Numbered from the stretch's first letter, positions 49,499-59,096 are shown. The stretch: 64,000 nucleotides of DNA from Streptomyces sp. AP-93 (GCF_022808175.1 NZ_JALGBX010000025.1:1-64000); one strand, 5' to 3'. A program made the numbers and translations. Notes: generated by a model from the sequence alone, not told the origin.

Positions 49499-51681
49499 TC
49501 ACTCGCCAGATGGCCTCCAGGCAGCTGCCGCCGAAGCCGCCGCCCGTGCTCCCCACCACGCCATTACCACCGTACAGACCAGTCCTGCGCCTCCCACCGT
49601 TGTCAGCGCTGCTAATCTGTTCGAGCCGCTGGCCGGAAGCGGGGATGTGATGAACCAGGACACGAGGACCGCGGCCACCACCGCGATGACGGCTGGTCCC
49701 AGCAATGACCATGCGGAGATCGAGTAGTACACCCGCTGGTTCCCGGCCAGCACCGAGACGGGGCCCAGCTCTCGTCCGGACCGCACGAATTGTGCCATTG
49801 CCCCCAGGCAGGCCACGACCGCGACCACCGACACACCGATCAACGACAACAGTGCCAGCCACCGTTCGGCCACGAGTGCTTCTCCGGCGACGCCCATTCC
49901 CCGCATGCCAAAGACCTCCACCTGCGTGGACATCGCCAATTCGGCGTTGGCAGCCCGGTGTATCCGCGCTGTTGAGAGCTGCCCGCCGTCGCTTGCCAGT
50001 ACGAGATAGCTCGGCCGGCTGGCTCCTTGCATGGCTTTCTCCGCCTGCCCTGCGCGGGCGAAGAATCGCGTTCCCGACGTGCGCTGCAGAGCCATCGTCC
50101 GCGCGAGGCCGCTGTGCCCCACGGTCTGGATCTCGGTAGGAGAAGAGGTGCATGCGACGTTGAGCCGCTGCCACTCCGGGCACTCGGCGACTACATCGAT
50201 CCTGCCTTGGTCCGGCAGGGACCACATCGTCAGCACGCTGATGTCGGTGTCCAGCTGTCGCTGGAACGCTGCCATCCGGGAGGCGGACGGGGGCGTCGGT
50301 ATGGTCGGCGAAACCTGAAGGACGCTGGTGCCCAGATGATTCGCCAGCGTTTGAGCCCTCTGGCTCATCTCGGTGAAGACGCTGATGGCCACCTGCCCTT
50401 GAGCGGCCAGACCGATCGCGATGACCAGAGCGGCAACCAAACGTGTCACCGAGCGGCTCCCGCCGGCCAAGCGACGTCCGGCAACCAGCAGCCCAGCGCT
50501 TCCGCGACCGGCTCCCACCTTGGCCATGGCCGGTCCGGCCGCAGCCACGATGACACCGACGACGCCGGGCAGCAGCGCGAGAGTGACCACCGACCCAGCC
50601 GCCAGAACCGTCAGCCGCAGGTCGAGCGGCGCCAGATCGTTACCGCGGACAGTGACGAAGAGCGCCACGGGGAACAGCCACAGCATCCACTCCCGACGCC
50701 GCCTCCCGGAGACCGGGCGGGTCGAGCCGCCCGCCTTGTAGGGGGCTGCAAGAACAGCAGGACCGCCAGCACCGCCAGCGGCACACCCACAACGACTGCT
50801 GCCAGTTGTACTGCGGCCGCGCGTGCGTCAGGGGCGAAGAGCACAAAATCCACAAGCGGCATCGGGACATCGACCACCACCACCGGTGCGATCGCCACCG
50901 CCGCCACAAGAGTGCCGAACGCCACCGGCAGGGCCGCTTCGCCCACTGTGAACCAGCGACGTGCGCCCGGCGAGGCGCCCAGGGCAGCCAGCACAGCAGT
51001 ACGCCTGTCCCGGGCGGCGGCTCCCACCCTGGCGGCGATCACCACGAACAGCCCGGCGGGCAGCCCCACCAGCGCCGCATAAGTCCAAAAGAACTGCTCC
51101 GGACTGAGGTTGTACGAATGCTCACCCAGCGGTGGCAGCTCCTGCTGCTCGCCTCCGAAGCCGGATACTTTGATCATGGCTTTAGCATCCAGCAGGTCCG
51201 CAGAGGACCGCACATAGGCGAAGTATTCGCCCGGCGCTTCAAGCCCTTCGGCCGAGATCGTGCCCGCAACATCTCCGAACTTGTCCGCCTCGCCGTGACC
51301 GGCGTTCTTCAGTGCTGGGGAGACGATCGCCTCACCCGGCTCAGGCCACTGCGCAAGGCCAGGTGGAAGCGGCGCATCTTCGACCAGCGGCTCCAGGTAC
51401 ACCACGTCGTACTGGCGGTCTTCTGCCGACGCGAGCGTGGGGAACCACAGGAGCTTCGCTTCCTTGGCCGAAGCGGGCTCGACGATGTGCGCCCAGCGAG
51501 CCATGCTGCGCTCGGCGCGCCCGTCGAACGAGGCGGAAGCGAGTACGAAACCGGCCACGGCCAGGGTGGCGACAGCCGTGGCCGCCACCAGTGCGAAGAA
51601 GCGGATGCGGCCCGCTTCGGCAGCCTTGGCCGAGGCCCGCCCCATACGGAGCAGCTGACGTCGCAGCATGACGTTGCTCAT
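49499..51681 (-). pseudogene. FtsX-type ABC transporter permease, split by a frameshift
   Basis: The 5' part (51681 to about 50750) encodes MSNVMLRRQLLRMGRASAKA, an extracytoplasmic domain and four hydrophobic helices ending in LAVLAVLLFL. The 3' part (from about 50755 to 49499) continues in another frame as AAPYKAGGSTRPVSGRRRREWMLWLFPVALF, with further helices and a second domain, ending WRPSGE. Restoring a single base near 50750 would give one protein of about 725 aa, the size of a MacB/FtsX-like exporter permease. An ATG at 50686 could start the second half independently. The cause could be a true mutation or a sequencing error. The ATG of the first half overlaps the ATPase stop. Confidence 0.75.
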
Positions 51682-52364
51682 CGGGTTCCCTGGTTCTGCA
51701 CCAGCTGCCCCCCGGTGAGGCGGAGCTGGACATCGGCACGGGCGGCAACCCCCGCGTCGTGAGTAACGACGATCAGGGCGCAGCCGTGGGCGCGTGGGGT
51801 GGCATACAGGAGGTCGGCCACCGCCTCGCGTTGTTCTTCGTCCAGTGCACCGGTGGGTTCGTCGGCCAACACCAGGCTGGGCTTGTTGATCAGAGCGCGG
51901 GCCACAGCCACGCGCTGTCGCTCCCCGCCGGACAGGGCGTGGGTGGCTGTGGCGGTGGGGACACCGAGATCGGCCAGGAGGCTCTGGGCTCGGGAGTTGG
52001 CGCTGTCAGCTGCTTCGCCGGCCAGCAGCGCAGCTAGCGTGACGTTCTCGACAGGCGTGAGCTCGGGCAGGAGTTCACCGAACTGGAAGACCATGCCCAT
52101 GTGCTGGCGGCGGTGTGCGGTCAAGGCTCTGGGCGAGAGCGTGGTGATGTCCTGTCCGGCAACGGTGATATGGCCAGAGGTGGGACGTATCAGTCCCAGG
52201 ATGCAGGTCAGCAGGGTGGACTTCCCGCTACCCGAAGCCCCCATCACGGCGACGGACTGGCCGGAATGCACGGTCAGGTTGGCGCCGGACAGCAAGGTCC
52301 GGTCGGCGACGGAGTAGGTGACATCGTCGAGGTGAAGGACGGGCGAAGCGGGAGGATGGGGCAC
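51678..52364 (-). CDS. ABC transporter ATP-binding protein (MacB/LolD-like)
   Basis: 228 aa. All nucleotide-binding motifs are present: Walker A MGASGSGKSTLL near residue 41, Q-loop FQFGELLPELT, signature LSGGERQRVAVARAL, Walker B LVLADEPTGALDEEQ and the H-loop VVTHDAG. The ELTPVENV segment and short size are typical of the LolD/MacB group, which powers FtsX-type permeases that move lipoproteins, peptides or macrolides without conventional transport. It is translationally coupled to the permease. Confidence 0.92.
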   Translation of the reverse strand: MPHPPASPVLHLDDVTYSVADRTLLSGANLTVHSGQSVAVMGASGSGKSTLLTCILGLIRPTSGHITVAGQDITTLSPRALTAHRRQHMGMVFQFGELLPELTPVENVTLAALLAGEAADSANSRAQSLLADLGVPTATATHALSGGERQRVAVARALINKPSLVLADEPTGALDEEQREAVADLLYATPRAHGCALIVVTHDAGVAARADVQLRLTGGQLVQNQGTR

Positions 52365-52396
52365 GCGTGACTCCAGGGCAGCATGGTACGAAACGG

Positions 52397-52435
52397 GGCC
52401 GCCCGGACGGCAGGCATCCTGCCGTCCGGGCGGCC
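52397..52435 (-). terminator. Perfect 18-bp hairpin between the secreted-protein gene and the ABC genes
   Basis: The arms GGCCGCCCGGACGGCAGG (52397-52414) and its exact complement (52418-52435) have a 3-nt loop. It lies 30 bases after the stop of the secreted-protein gene and 33 bases before the ATPase start. It would end most transcripts of the first gene while allowing some read-through into the exporter genes. Confidence 0.85.
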
Positions 52436-52465
52436 CGGCTAGAAGCGACCAGACGGGTCAGAAGG

Positions 52466-52837
52466 TCACCCAGTCACCCAGGAGGTGTACCTGTCCGGCG
52501 CGTTGTTCCGCACGACAACGCCTCGCAGCTTGTAGATCGTGGAGTACTGGCCGCTCTCGACGGTGCCAGGGTTTCCGTCGTTGTCGGCCGGTCCGCTAGG
52601 CCCGTTCTTGTTCCAGAGGGTCAGCAGGGTGCTGGGGTTGGCGTTGCGGTAGTACTCCGACTTCACCTGGTAGCTGGTGCCAAGGTCCCGGAGGTTCAGG
52701 ATGCTGTCCGAGGCTTCAGTCCACGTGACGAGCTCACCCTCGTACTTGACCTCGAGAGCGAAGGCGGGTGAAGCAGCGGTGAGAGCCAAGGCCGCGACGA
52801 ACCCGGCCGCTACGCGCGCAGCGGTTTTGCTTTTCAC
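52466..52837 (-). CDS. Small secreted protein next to the ABC exporter
   Basis: 123 aa. The GTG at 52837 is chosen for its strong RBS (AGGAGG, 7 nt spacing) and because it begins directly with a signal peptide, KSKTAARVAAGFVAALALTAASPAFA, cleaved near residue 27. The mature protein of about 96 residues has no Cys and is rich in Ser, Thr, Tyr and Asn (VKYEGELVTWTEASDSILNLRDLGTSYQVKSEYYRN). The family is not recognised. It shares layout, but no clear sequence, with the secreted gene at 22963. Proximity suggests a link with the ABC genes downstream. Confidence 0.75.
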   Translation of the reverse strand: MKSKTAARVAAGFVAALALTAASPAFALEVKYEGELVTWTEASDSILNLRDLGTSYQVKSEYYRNANPSTLLTLWNKNGPSGPADNDGNPGTVESGQYSTIYKLRGVVVRNNAPDRYTSWVTG

Positions 52838-53249
52838 AGTTTTCCTCCTGCTTGTGGAGCAGGGGGATTTCATGGGAATTGGTGTTCCTACCCCCCGCAA
52901 GAACGACTTCACGGTTCCACGGAGGCGGTTTCAACGTCAACGAAAAACCCTTACCGGATAATCGCATTCTGTTCGCCATGGCTTAAATTCTCCAACCAGT
53001 TGCTAGGAAATACCCAAGGACGCCCCCCAGGCGACCCTCCGATAACCATCCACCCCACCCCCAACCGGGACTTCCCAGGCAAGCGCTCTCTGTAACCACT
53101 CCCTGGCTCTTTGGCCGAGAGTGCATACCCGACCCACGTTGAGCACTGCTTGCCGTGGCATGGCCAGTCCCGGAAGTTTCAAGTCCAGTGAGGCCGGCCA
53201 CGGATGGGATGTGCGCCAGAGCGGCCCGCTCAAGCTGTGGGACTGCCAT
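52838..53249. other. Intergenic region left of the IS element
   Basis: About 410 bases. The first 140 hold the leader and promoter of the secreted-protein gene and are AT-richer than average. From about 53000 to 53249 an open minus-strand frame contains ASLDLKLPGLAMPRQAVLNVG, which looks like a fragment of some coding sequence, but no start with an RBS or family match is visible. It may be debris cut by the IS element. Confidence 0.4.
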
Positions 53250-53292
53250 TGAACCGTTCGGACTTTTCTGCCGGTGGTTTGCTGGCCGGTGA

Positions 53293-54264
53293 TCAGTCGG
53301 CTCGTGGTTCTGTGTCAGCGTAGTGGGCTGCCTCGAATTCGGTGGGGCTGATCACGCCCAGACTTCCGTGCAGCCGACGGTTGTTGTACCACTCGACCCA
53401 CGAGGCGGTGGCGTACTCGACGTCCGAGACCGTTCTCCAGGGACCGTCGTGGAAGACCTTGGTCCGTATGCACTCGGCCTTGTAGAGCCCGTTGATTGTC
53501 TCCATCAGCGCGTTGTCATACGCATCTCCGACACTGCCGATCGAGGGGCGGATCCCCTCGATGCTCAGGTGTTCGGTGAAGCGCACACTCGTATATTGCG
53601 ACCCGGCATCCGAGTGATGAATGAGCTGGTCGCGTCCCACCGGGTTGCCCTCGTGGGTGCGGCGCCACAACGCCATCCGCAGAGGTACGTCGACCAGCTC
53701 CACGTCTCTCTTGACCGAGGCGTGCCAGCTCACGATCTTCTGTGAGAAGCAGTCGACGATGAACGCGACGTAGGTGAACGACTGATACGTGCGGACGTAG
53801 GTGAAGTCGGTGATCCATTTCCGGTTCGGTGCCGGGGCCGTGAAGTCGCGGTCCAGCAGGTCCGGGGCCCGCGCGTCGGCCGGGTTGGGGATGGTGGTTC
53901 TGGGTTTGCGACCGCGGACCACGCCGTTGAGCCCGAGTGAGCGCATGGCGCGGTCGACGGCGCCGAAGCCGGCCTCGGGCAGGAGGGTGCGGCGGATGAA
54001 AGCCAGCATTTTGCGTCGGCCATAGAGTCCCTCGGGAGCCAGCACACGTTCACCGGCCGTGTTGGTGGTGAAGGCCAGTCGGCGGACCGCGTCCTCGACC
54101 AGGGCGTCGGTCACGGTTCGGGCCGCCGCCCGGTTGGACGAGCCGGCTGGGGCACACCAGGCCCGCAAGGTTCGTGCCGCGATCTTCAGTCCTGCTTGTT
54201 CCAGGGCGGTGAGGATCGACTCGACGGCATAGCCGGTGGCCCGCATCTGATCGGTGAACGCCAC
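53293..54264 (-). CDS. IS3-family transposase OrfB (DDE integrase)
   Basis: 323 aa. The catalytic triad is recognisable: first Asp in RKWITDFTYVRTY, second Asp in QLIHHSDAGSQYTS, and Glu in YDNALMETINGLYKAE, with the usual DD(35)E spacing pattern. It opens MAFTDQMRATGYAVESILTALEQAGL and ends with NNRRLHGSLGVISPTEFE. It starts 2 bases after the orfA stop in another frame. The active form is probably an OrfAB fusion made by programmed frameshifting, or reinitiation occurs at this ATG. Confidence 0.93.
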   Translation of the reverse strand: MAFTDQMRATGYAVESILTALEQAGLKIAARTLRAWCAPAGSSNRAAARTVTDALVEDAVRRLAFTTNTAGERVLAPEGLYGRRKMLAFIRRTLLPEAGFGAVDRAMRSLGLNGVVRGRKPRTTIPNPADARAPDLLDRDFTAPAPNRKWITDFTYVRTYQSFTYVAFIVDCFSQKIVSWHASVKRDVELVDVPLRMALWRRTHEGNPVGRDQLIHHSDAGSQYTSVRFTEHLSIEGIRPSIGSVGDAYDNALMETINGLYKAECIRTKVFHDGPWRTVSDVEYATASWVEWYNNRRLHGSLGVISPTEFEAAHYADTEPRAD

Positions 54265-54266
54265 GA

Positions 54267-54587
54267 TCAGCGGTTTCGGGGGTCGAGCTCCCCCGCGAAG
54301 AAAATCGTCGCCGACTTCAGCACTTCATTGACCTCGCGCAGGCGCTTGTTCTCCGCTCGCAGCCTGCGAAGTTCTTCCCGCTCGTCCGTGCTTACGCCCG
54401 CCGCCTGTCCGGCGTCGACCTCGTACTGCATCACCCACCGTCGCACCGACTCCCGGGACACACCAAGGGAATCAGCGACCTGGATGTGCAGAGCGCGTTC
54501 GGAGGAGTACTCCGCACGGTGCTCTGTCACCAGGCGCACAGCCTGGCTACGAAGGGCTGCGTCAATCTTCTTGGGCACGAGACCCAT
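54267..54587 (-). CDS. IS3-family transposase OrfA (HTH)
   Basis: 106 aa. The helix-turn-helix is VADSLGVSRESVRRWVMQYE, followed by a leucine-zipper-like helix, DEREELRRLRAENKRLREVNEVLKSATIFFAGE, which ends in the standard KKA/TAFFA-type tail of IS3 OrfA. It binds the inverted repeats. Confidence 0.93.
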   Translation of the reverse strand: MGLVPKKIDAALRSQAVRLVTEHRAEYSSERALHIQVADSLGVSRESVRRWVMQYEVDAGQAAGVSTDEREELRRLRAENKRLREVNEVLKSATIFFAGELDPRNR

Positions 54588-54635
54588 CCTCCCTGATAGC
54601 TCACAACGGAGCGGCAGAGAAGTCGGAACGGTTCA

Positions 54636-55185
54636 GCCTGCGCAGTTCCGGTACATCGACCGGCCTCACGGTTCCGCGCGGCACCCCGGGCGAGCTGTGC
54701 ACCCGAGGCTACTCCGTGATGCTGGGCTGCTGGGCCGAACCGGAGAAGACCGCCGAGGCCGTGGATCCGGAGGGCTGGATGCACACCGGCGACCTGGCGG
54801 TCATGGACGAGGACGGCTACCTCGCCATCACCGGCCGGATCAAGGACATGGTGATCCGGGGCGGCGAGAACCTCTACCCGCGCGAGATCGAGGAGTTCCT
54901 CCACACCCACCCGAACGTCCTGGACGTCCAGGTCATCGGCGTGACCGACCCGAAGTACGGGGAGGAGCTGATGGTGTGGGTGCGGATGCGCGCGAGGGAG
55001 CCGAGCCGCTGACGGCGGACGCCGTCCGCACGTACTACTCGGGCCGGCTCACCCACTTCAAGATCTCGCCCTACGTCCACGTCGTGGAGGAGTTCCCCAT
55101 GACCGTCACCGGGAAGATCCGCAAGATCGAGATGCGGGCGATGGCGGCCGGCCTGCTGGAGCGGCGGCCGTCCGCGGGGGGCGGG
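54636..55185 (+). pseudogene. C-terminal fragment of an AMP-binding acyl-CoA synthetase
   Basis: The frame reads LTVPRGTPGELCTRGYSVMLGCW, EGWMHTGDLAVMDEDGYLAITGRIKDMVIRGGENLYPREIEEFLHTHPNVLDVQVIGVTDPKYGEELMVWVRMR. A frameshift near 54995 follows, after which EGAEPLTADAVRTYYSGRLTHFKISPYVHVVEEFPMTVTGKIRKIEMR continues in another frame. The motif GENLYPREIE and the catalytic Lys in TGKIRK are there, but the N-terminal 350 or so residues are missing and the fragment abuts the IS right end. The gene was evidently truncated by IS-linked deletion. Confidence 0.8.
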
Positions 55186-56760
55186 TCAGTCGGTGGGGGT
55201 GAGCAGGCCCTCCCAGAGCTTGCGCTCGCCGCCGTGCGGGTCGGGGACGATCTTGTCCTCCTCGCCGTTGCCGTGGCGGAAGACCATAACCTGGCGGCGG
55301 CCCGCTTCGTACGCCGACCAGGGGGCCTCGCCGGTCCTGGCGAACTGGATCCAGATGCCGTGCATCTCCCGCGCGAGGTCCCGGGGGGCGTCCGGTCCGG
55401 TGACCGGCAGGCTGTCCGGGACGTCGAGGGCGTCCCAGACGAAGGGGATCTCCAGGCTGTGACACGCACCCAGCTGCACCGGGGCCCACTTGGACTTCAC
55501 CGGTGAGCGCCAGCCGAACTCGAAGAGGAAGGTGTCGGCCCCGGACTCGGCGCGGGCTTCGGCGACCCGGCAGGTCGGGATCCGGAACATCCGGTCGGTC
55601 AGGATCGCCGAGGCGATGCCGGAGGGGGCGTTGCGCGGGTAGGTCCCTTCGCTGTTCGCCTGGTACGTGGCCCAGAAGTCGGCGGGGACCCCGTAGGCCT
55701 TGACGCGGTCCTTGAACTGCTGGGGCAGCGGCCAGACGACCATCGAGGTCGGGACGACGAAGAGCCTGAACTCCTCGCTGTTCGTACCCATGAGCAGCGG
55801 GACGTCACGGCCCTTGCCGGCCGCGATCGCGTCGAGGGGGCGCTCGCGGAGGAACGTCCCGTCCAGCACGGGCATCAGCGACATCCCGCAGGAAGCGATG
55901 GTCGTGGCGCCGTACTTCGTCTCGTCGGCCGTGGCGGTGATCTTGGCGCCGATCTCCTTCTGCGCGGCGATCAGATCCTCGATCGGCAGATCGGCCAGGG
56001 CCTGCGCGGTCGGCGCGACCCCCGCTTCGGCGGCGATGGCGTTCAGGACGAGGGTGGCGTCCTGCGGCGACTGGGCGATGTGGCCGGTGCCGCTCTGGAC
56101 GATCGCCTTGTGGAAGAGGCCGCGGTCGAGGGAGAGCAGGGTGAGCACGCTCATCGCGCCTGCCGACTCGCCGAAGACGGTCACGTTGTTGGCGTCGCCG
56201 CCGAACTGCTCGATGTTCTGCCGGACCCATTCGAGGGCGAGGATCTGGTCGCGCAGACCCCGGTTGGCGGGCGTGCCGGGGATGTGGCCGAAGCCGTCCA
56301 CGCCGAGGCGGTAGTTGAAGCTCACGCAGACCACGCCGTCGCGGGCGAAGGTGGCTCCGTCATAGGCGGCGACGGCGGAGGAGCCGGTGGTGAAGGCGCC
56401 TCCGTGGATCCACACCATGACGGGGGCCGGCACCGTCGGTTCGGTGTCGGGGGTCCAGACGTTGAGGTTGAGCCACTGGTCGTCCGGGATCGACGGGGCC
56501 GGCATCCCGTCGCTCGGAATGACCGGGTCCGGCATCAGCTCGCCCAGCTGGCCGTCGATGGTGGGCTTGGGCGGCGTCGGGCCGAAGGTGAAGGCCTCCA
56601 GCACGTCATCCCACGGCTCCGGCGGCTGCGGCGCCGCGAACCGGAGCTCCCCGACGGGGGCGGCGGCGTAGGGGATGCCGAGGAACCGGGCGATGCCGTC
56701 CTCGACCAGGCCGGCCACGGGTCCGTAAATCGTCTGCACGGGCTGCGTCTCGCTGGGCAT
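55186..56760 (-). CDS. Type-B carboxylesterase
   Basis: 524 aa, the family's normal size. Signatures are FLGIPYAAAPVGELRFAAPQPPEPW near residue 27, oxyanion-hole VWIHGGAFTTGSS, and the nucleophile S199 in NVTVFGESAGAMSVLTLLSLDRGLFHKAIVQSG. An acidic residue (GTNSEEFRLF) and a late His (ACHSLEIPFVW) complete the triad. There is no signal peptide, so it is cytosolic; the ester substrate is unknown. AAGGAG lies 8 nt before the ATG at 56760. Its 3' end meets the acyl-CoA synthetase fragment. Confidence 0.93.
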   Translation of the reverse strand: MPSETQPVQTIYGPVAGLVEDGIARFLGIPYAAAPVGELRFAAPQPPEPWDDVLEAFTFGPTPPKPTIDGQLGELMPDPVIPSDGMPAPSIPDDQWLNLNVWTPDTEPTVPAPVMVWIHGGAFTTGSSAVAAYDGATFARDGVVCVSFNYRLGVDGFGHIPGTPANRGLRDQILALEWVRQNIEQFGGDANNVTVFGESAGAMSVLTLLSLDRGLFHKAIVQSGTGHIAQSPQDATLVLNAIAAEAGVAPTAQALADLPIEDLIAAQKEIGAKITATADETKYGATTIASCGMSLMPVLDGTFLRERPLDAIAAGKGRDVPLLMGTNSEEFRLFVVPTSMVVWPLPQQFKDRVKAYGVPADFWATYQANSEGTYPRNAPSGIASAILTDRMFRIPTCRVAEARAESGADTFLFEFGWRSPVKSKWAPVQLGACHSLEIPFVWDALDVPDSLPVTGPDAPRDLAREMHGIWIQFARTGEAPWSAYEAGRRQVMVFRHGNGEEDKIVPDPHGGERKLWEGLLTPTD

Positions 56761-56880
56761 GCCACTCCTTCGTGGGTCCATGAGGCGCGGGGGAAAGATC
56801 CCGACGCGCACCGCGCCACTACCCTCAGCGACTGACTGGTACCCCACCGTGACCGAAAACCCCTGAAGGTTGTCCCGAAA

Positions 56881-57100
56881 GCGCACCGGCTAGCCGGCGC
56901 GCTTGATCCGGTGATCCGGGCGAGGACCAGGACCGTGCCGTCGGCCGGCGCGTCGGGCAGTAGACCGGACAGGATCCGGCCCGCCGCCTCCTCCAACGGG
57001 CCGTCTACCCCGACGAGTTGACGGCGGAGCCGGCCCAGGCCCGCGTCGATGTCCCGGCCCCGGTCAAAGGTCACGGCAAGGGTGTCCAGGCGCCCGGCCC
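56881..57100 (-). pseudogene. Possible C-terminal remnant of a PP2C/SpoIIE-type phosphatase
   Basis: The minus-strand frame reads DTLAVTFDRGRDIDAGLGRLRRQLVGVDGPLEEAAGRILSGLLPDAPADGTVLVLARI. This is like the end of Streptomyces SpoIIE-domain phosphatases (a GRDIDAGL-type stretch, then DDVALLVARL). The catalytic core is absent, and the usual terminal Asp pair is replaced by DG. A palindrome, GCGCACCGGCTAGCCGGCGCGC (56881-56902, one mismatch), follows it. The remaining bases from 57101 to 57257 show no gene. Confidence 0.45.
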
Positions 57101-57257
57101 TGGATGCTCCGACCGCCCCGGGCGCCCGTTCCGGCTGAGGTCACGGTCCTGCCGGATCCGTGTCCGGATGGCCACCGGCCGGAGGGGGCTGCGCACATCC
57201 AGCCGGCCCGCTCCTCCCCCCGGAACCCCACGCAGCAAAGGCCCAACCCGCAGCCCC

Positions 57258-59096
57258 CTACCCGTACAGCTCCTCGATCTCCCTCGCGTACCGCTCCGCC
57301 ACCACCCTCCGGCGCAGTTTCAGCGTCGGAGTCAGGGTGCCCGCCTCCACGGTGAACTCCCCCGGCAGGACCCGGAAGGCGCGGACGCGGGCCGGGCGGG
57401 AGACCGTGGCGTTGGCCGCCTCGACCGCTTCCGCGACGAGGGCCCGTACGGCAGGGTGCTCACCGGGTGCGGCGGGGTCCAGGGTCACCGCCTCGCGGGC
57501 CGCCCAGGCGGCGATCTCCTCCGCGTCCAGCGTGATCAGGGCCACCGGGTGGGGGCGGCGGTCGCCGATCATGACGGCGTGGGAGACGTAGCGGGAGCGC
57601 TGGACGGCGAATTCCAGCTCGGTGGGGGTGATGTTCTTGCCCGCCGAGGTGATGATCAGCTCCTTCTTGCGGCCGGTGATGTGCAGGAAGCCCTCGGCGT
57701 CGACCTCCCCCAGGTCGCCCGTGTGCAGCCAGCCCTCCCCGTCCAGTGCCTCGGCCGTCGCCGTGTCGTTGGCGTGGTACCCCGGGAAGATCATCGGGCC
57801 CCGGGCCAGTACCTCCCCGTCCTCCGCGATGCGGACCTCGCACCCGGCGATCGGGCGGCCCACCGATCCGTAGCGGACCCCGTCCGGGTGGTTGAGGCTG
57901 ATGACCCCGCCGGACTCCGTCATGCCGTAGCCCTCGAAGACCGCGATCCCGCACGCCCGCAGGAAGTCGAGGGTGGCCGGGGCGATCGGGGCTCCGCCCG
58001 TCAGCGCCCATTTCAGGCGGCCGCCGAAGGCGCCCCTGACCAGGGAGTACAGGGACTTCTCGGCGGCCTCGTAGGCAGCGCGGTCCTCTTCCGGCAGGCG
58101 GCCCTCCGCGGCCAGCAGCCCCAGCCGGACCGCCTCCGCGAAGCGGGTGCCGCCGCCCTCCTGGGACTCCGCGAGGGAGAGGACCACCGAGTGCAGCTTC
58201 TCGAACAGCCGGGGCACGGACGGCAGATGGGTCGGGCGGGCCTCGGCGAGCTCGCCGATGACGTCCTCGATGCGGCCGCCGAAGTAGCAGAGCTCCCCGC
58301 CCTCCAGGAGGGTGGTGAACTGGATCAGCTGGGCCAGCAGGTGGGCGAGGGGGAGGTAGAGGTACGTGGAGTCCCCCGGGCCGCCCTTGACGAGGGGGAG
58401 CGTGGCGTCCTGGATCGCGCCGAGGTTGGCGTGCGTGAGGCGACAGCCCTTGGGCAGGCCGGTGGTGCCCGAGGTGTAGACGATGGAGGCGTCGGCCGCG
58501 GGGTCCACCGCCGCGGCGCGGGCGAGGAGTGCGGCTTCCGGCGCCGCACCGGGCAGGGCGCGCAGCCCGTCCATCTCCACCACCGCGCGCAGCGCGGGGA
58601 GCTTCGGGCGCAGCGCCTCCACCCGGGCGGCCAGCGCGGCGTCGTCGCAGACGACCACCACGGCCGCGGAGTCCGACAGCACCCAGGCGAGCTCCTCCTC
58701 CCCGGCCGTCGGGTACACCGGCACGAGGACGGCCCCCGCGGCCAGGACCCCGAAGTGGGTGTACGTCCACTCCGGCCGGGTCTCCGCGAGCACCGCGACG
58801 CGCTCGCCGGGGGCGACCCCGAGGCCGAGCAGGGCGCGGCCGGACTCCCTTGCACGGGCGCGCAGTTGCCCGTAGGAGACGGTGGCCCAGCCTCCACCCT
58901 CACCATCCTGCCCACCCTCTCCCCCCTTGTGACGCAGCGCGGTCTCGACCGCGTACCGCTCGCCCGTCCACTCCGTGAACACCGCCAGCGTGCGCGGCCG
59001 CACGGCTCCGTCCACCCCCTCACTCCCACTCATCCAGTTCACCGGACTCATCGGGCTCATCGGGCTCATCGGGTTCTTCGGGTTCTTCGGGCTCAT
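57258..59096 (-). CDS. Long-chain acyl-CoA synthetase (AMP-forming)
   Basis: 612 aa. It activates fatty acids to acyl-CoA with ATP. The AMP-binding motif is SIVYTSGTTGLPKGCRLTHANLG. Other signatures are YLYLPLAHLLAQLIQF, FEGYGMTESGGVISLNHPDG, GWLHTGDLGEVDAEGFLHITGRKKELIITSAGKNITP and the C-terminal LTPTLKLRRRVV with the catalytic Lys. This layout is typical of FadD15-like enzymes. The ATG at 59096 follows GGGGAGGGG. Codons 1-20 are a tandem-repeat stretch (MSPKNPKNPMSPMSPMSP) not seen in the family; internal ATGs are possible starts. Confidence 0.92.
   Translation of the reverse strand: MSPKNPKNPMSPMSPMSPVNWMSGSEGVDGAVRPRTLAVFTEWTGERYAVETALRHKGGEGGQDGEGGGWATVSYGQLRARARESGRALLGLGVAPGERVAVLAETRPEWTYTHFGVLAAGAVLVPVYPTAGEEELAWVLSDSAAVVVVCDDAALAARVEALRPKLPALRAVVEMDGLRALPGAAPEAALLARAAAVDPAADASIVYTSGTTGLPKGCRLTHANLGAIQDATLPLVKGGPGDSTYLYLPLAHLLAQLIQFTTLLEGGELCYFGGRIEDVIGELAEARPTHLPSVPRLFEKLHSVVLSLAESQEGGGTRFAEAVRLGLLAAEGRLPEEDRAAYEAAEKSLYSLVRGAFGGRLKWALTGGAPIAPATLDFLRACGIAVFEGYGMTESGGVISLNHPDGVRYGSVGRPIAGCEVRIAEDGEVLARGPMIFPGYHANDTATAEALDGEGWLHTGDLGEVDAEGFLHITGRKKELIITSAGKNITPTELEFAVQRSRYVSHAVMIGDRRPHPVALITLDAEEIAAWAAREAVTLDPAAPGEHPAVRALVAEAVEAANATVSRPARVRAFRVLPGEFTVEAGTLTPTLKLRRRVVAERYAREIEELYG

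Larger units (their letters stand above)
53250..54635 (-). mobile_element. IS3-family insertion sequence, complete
   Basis: An element of 1386 bp bounded by related inverted repeats that begin TGAACCGTTCSGACTTYTCTGCCG. The left end starts at 53250 and the right end finishes at 54635. The first 24 bases match at all but two positions. Inside are orfA and orfB of an IS3-type transposase, both apparently intact. The bases flanking the two ends (CAT and GCC) do not match, so no target-site duplication is visible. This suggests that a deletion or recombination occurred after insertion. Confidence 0.88.

Noticed and set aside
53003..53233. A minus-strand frame left of the IS element as a gene.
   Set aside because: It is short, has no RBS and shows no recognised family. 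At best it is debris of a gene cut by the IS event.
53247..54638. A 3-bp target-site duplication flanking the IS3 element.
   Set aside because: CAT on the left and GCC on the right do not match, and shifting the ends by one base does not help.
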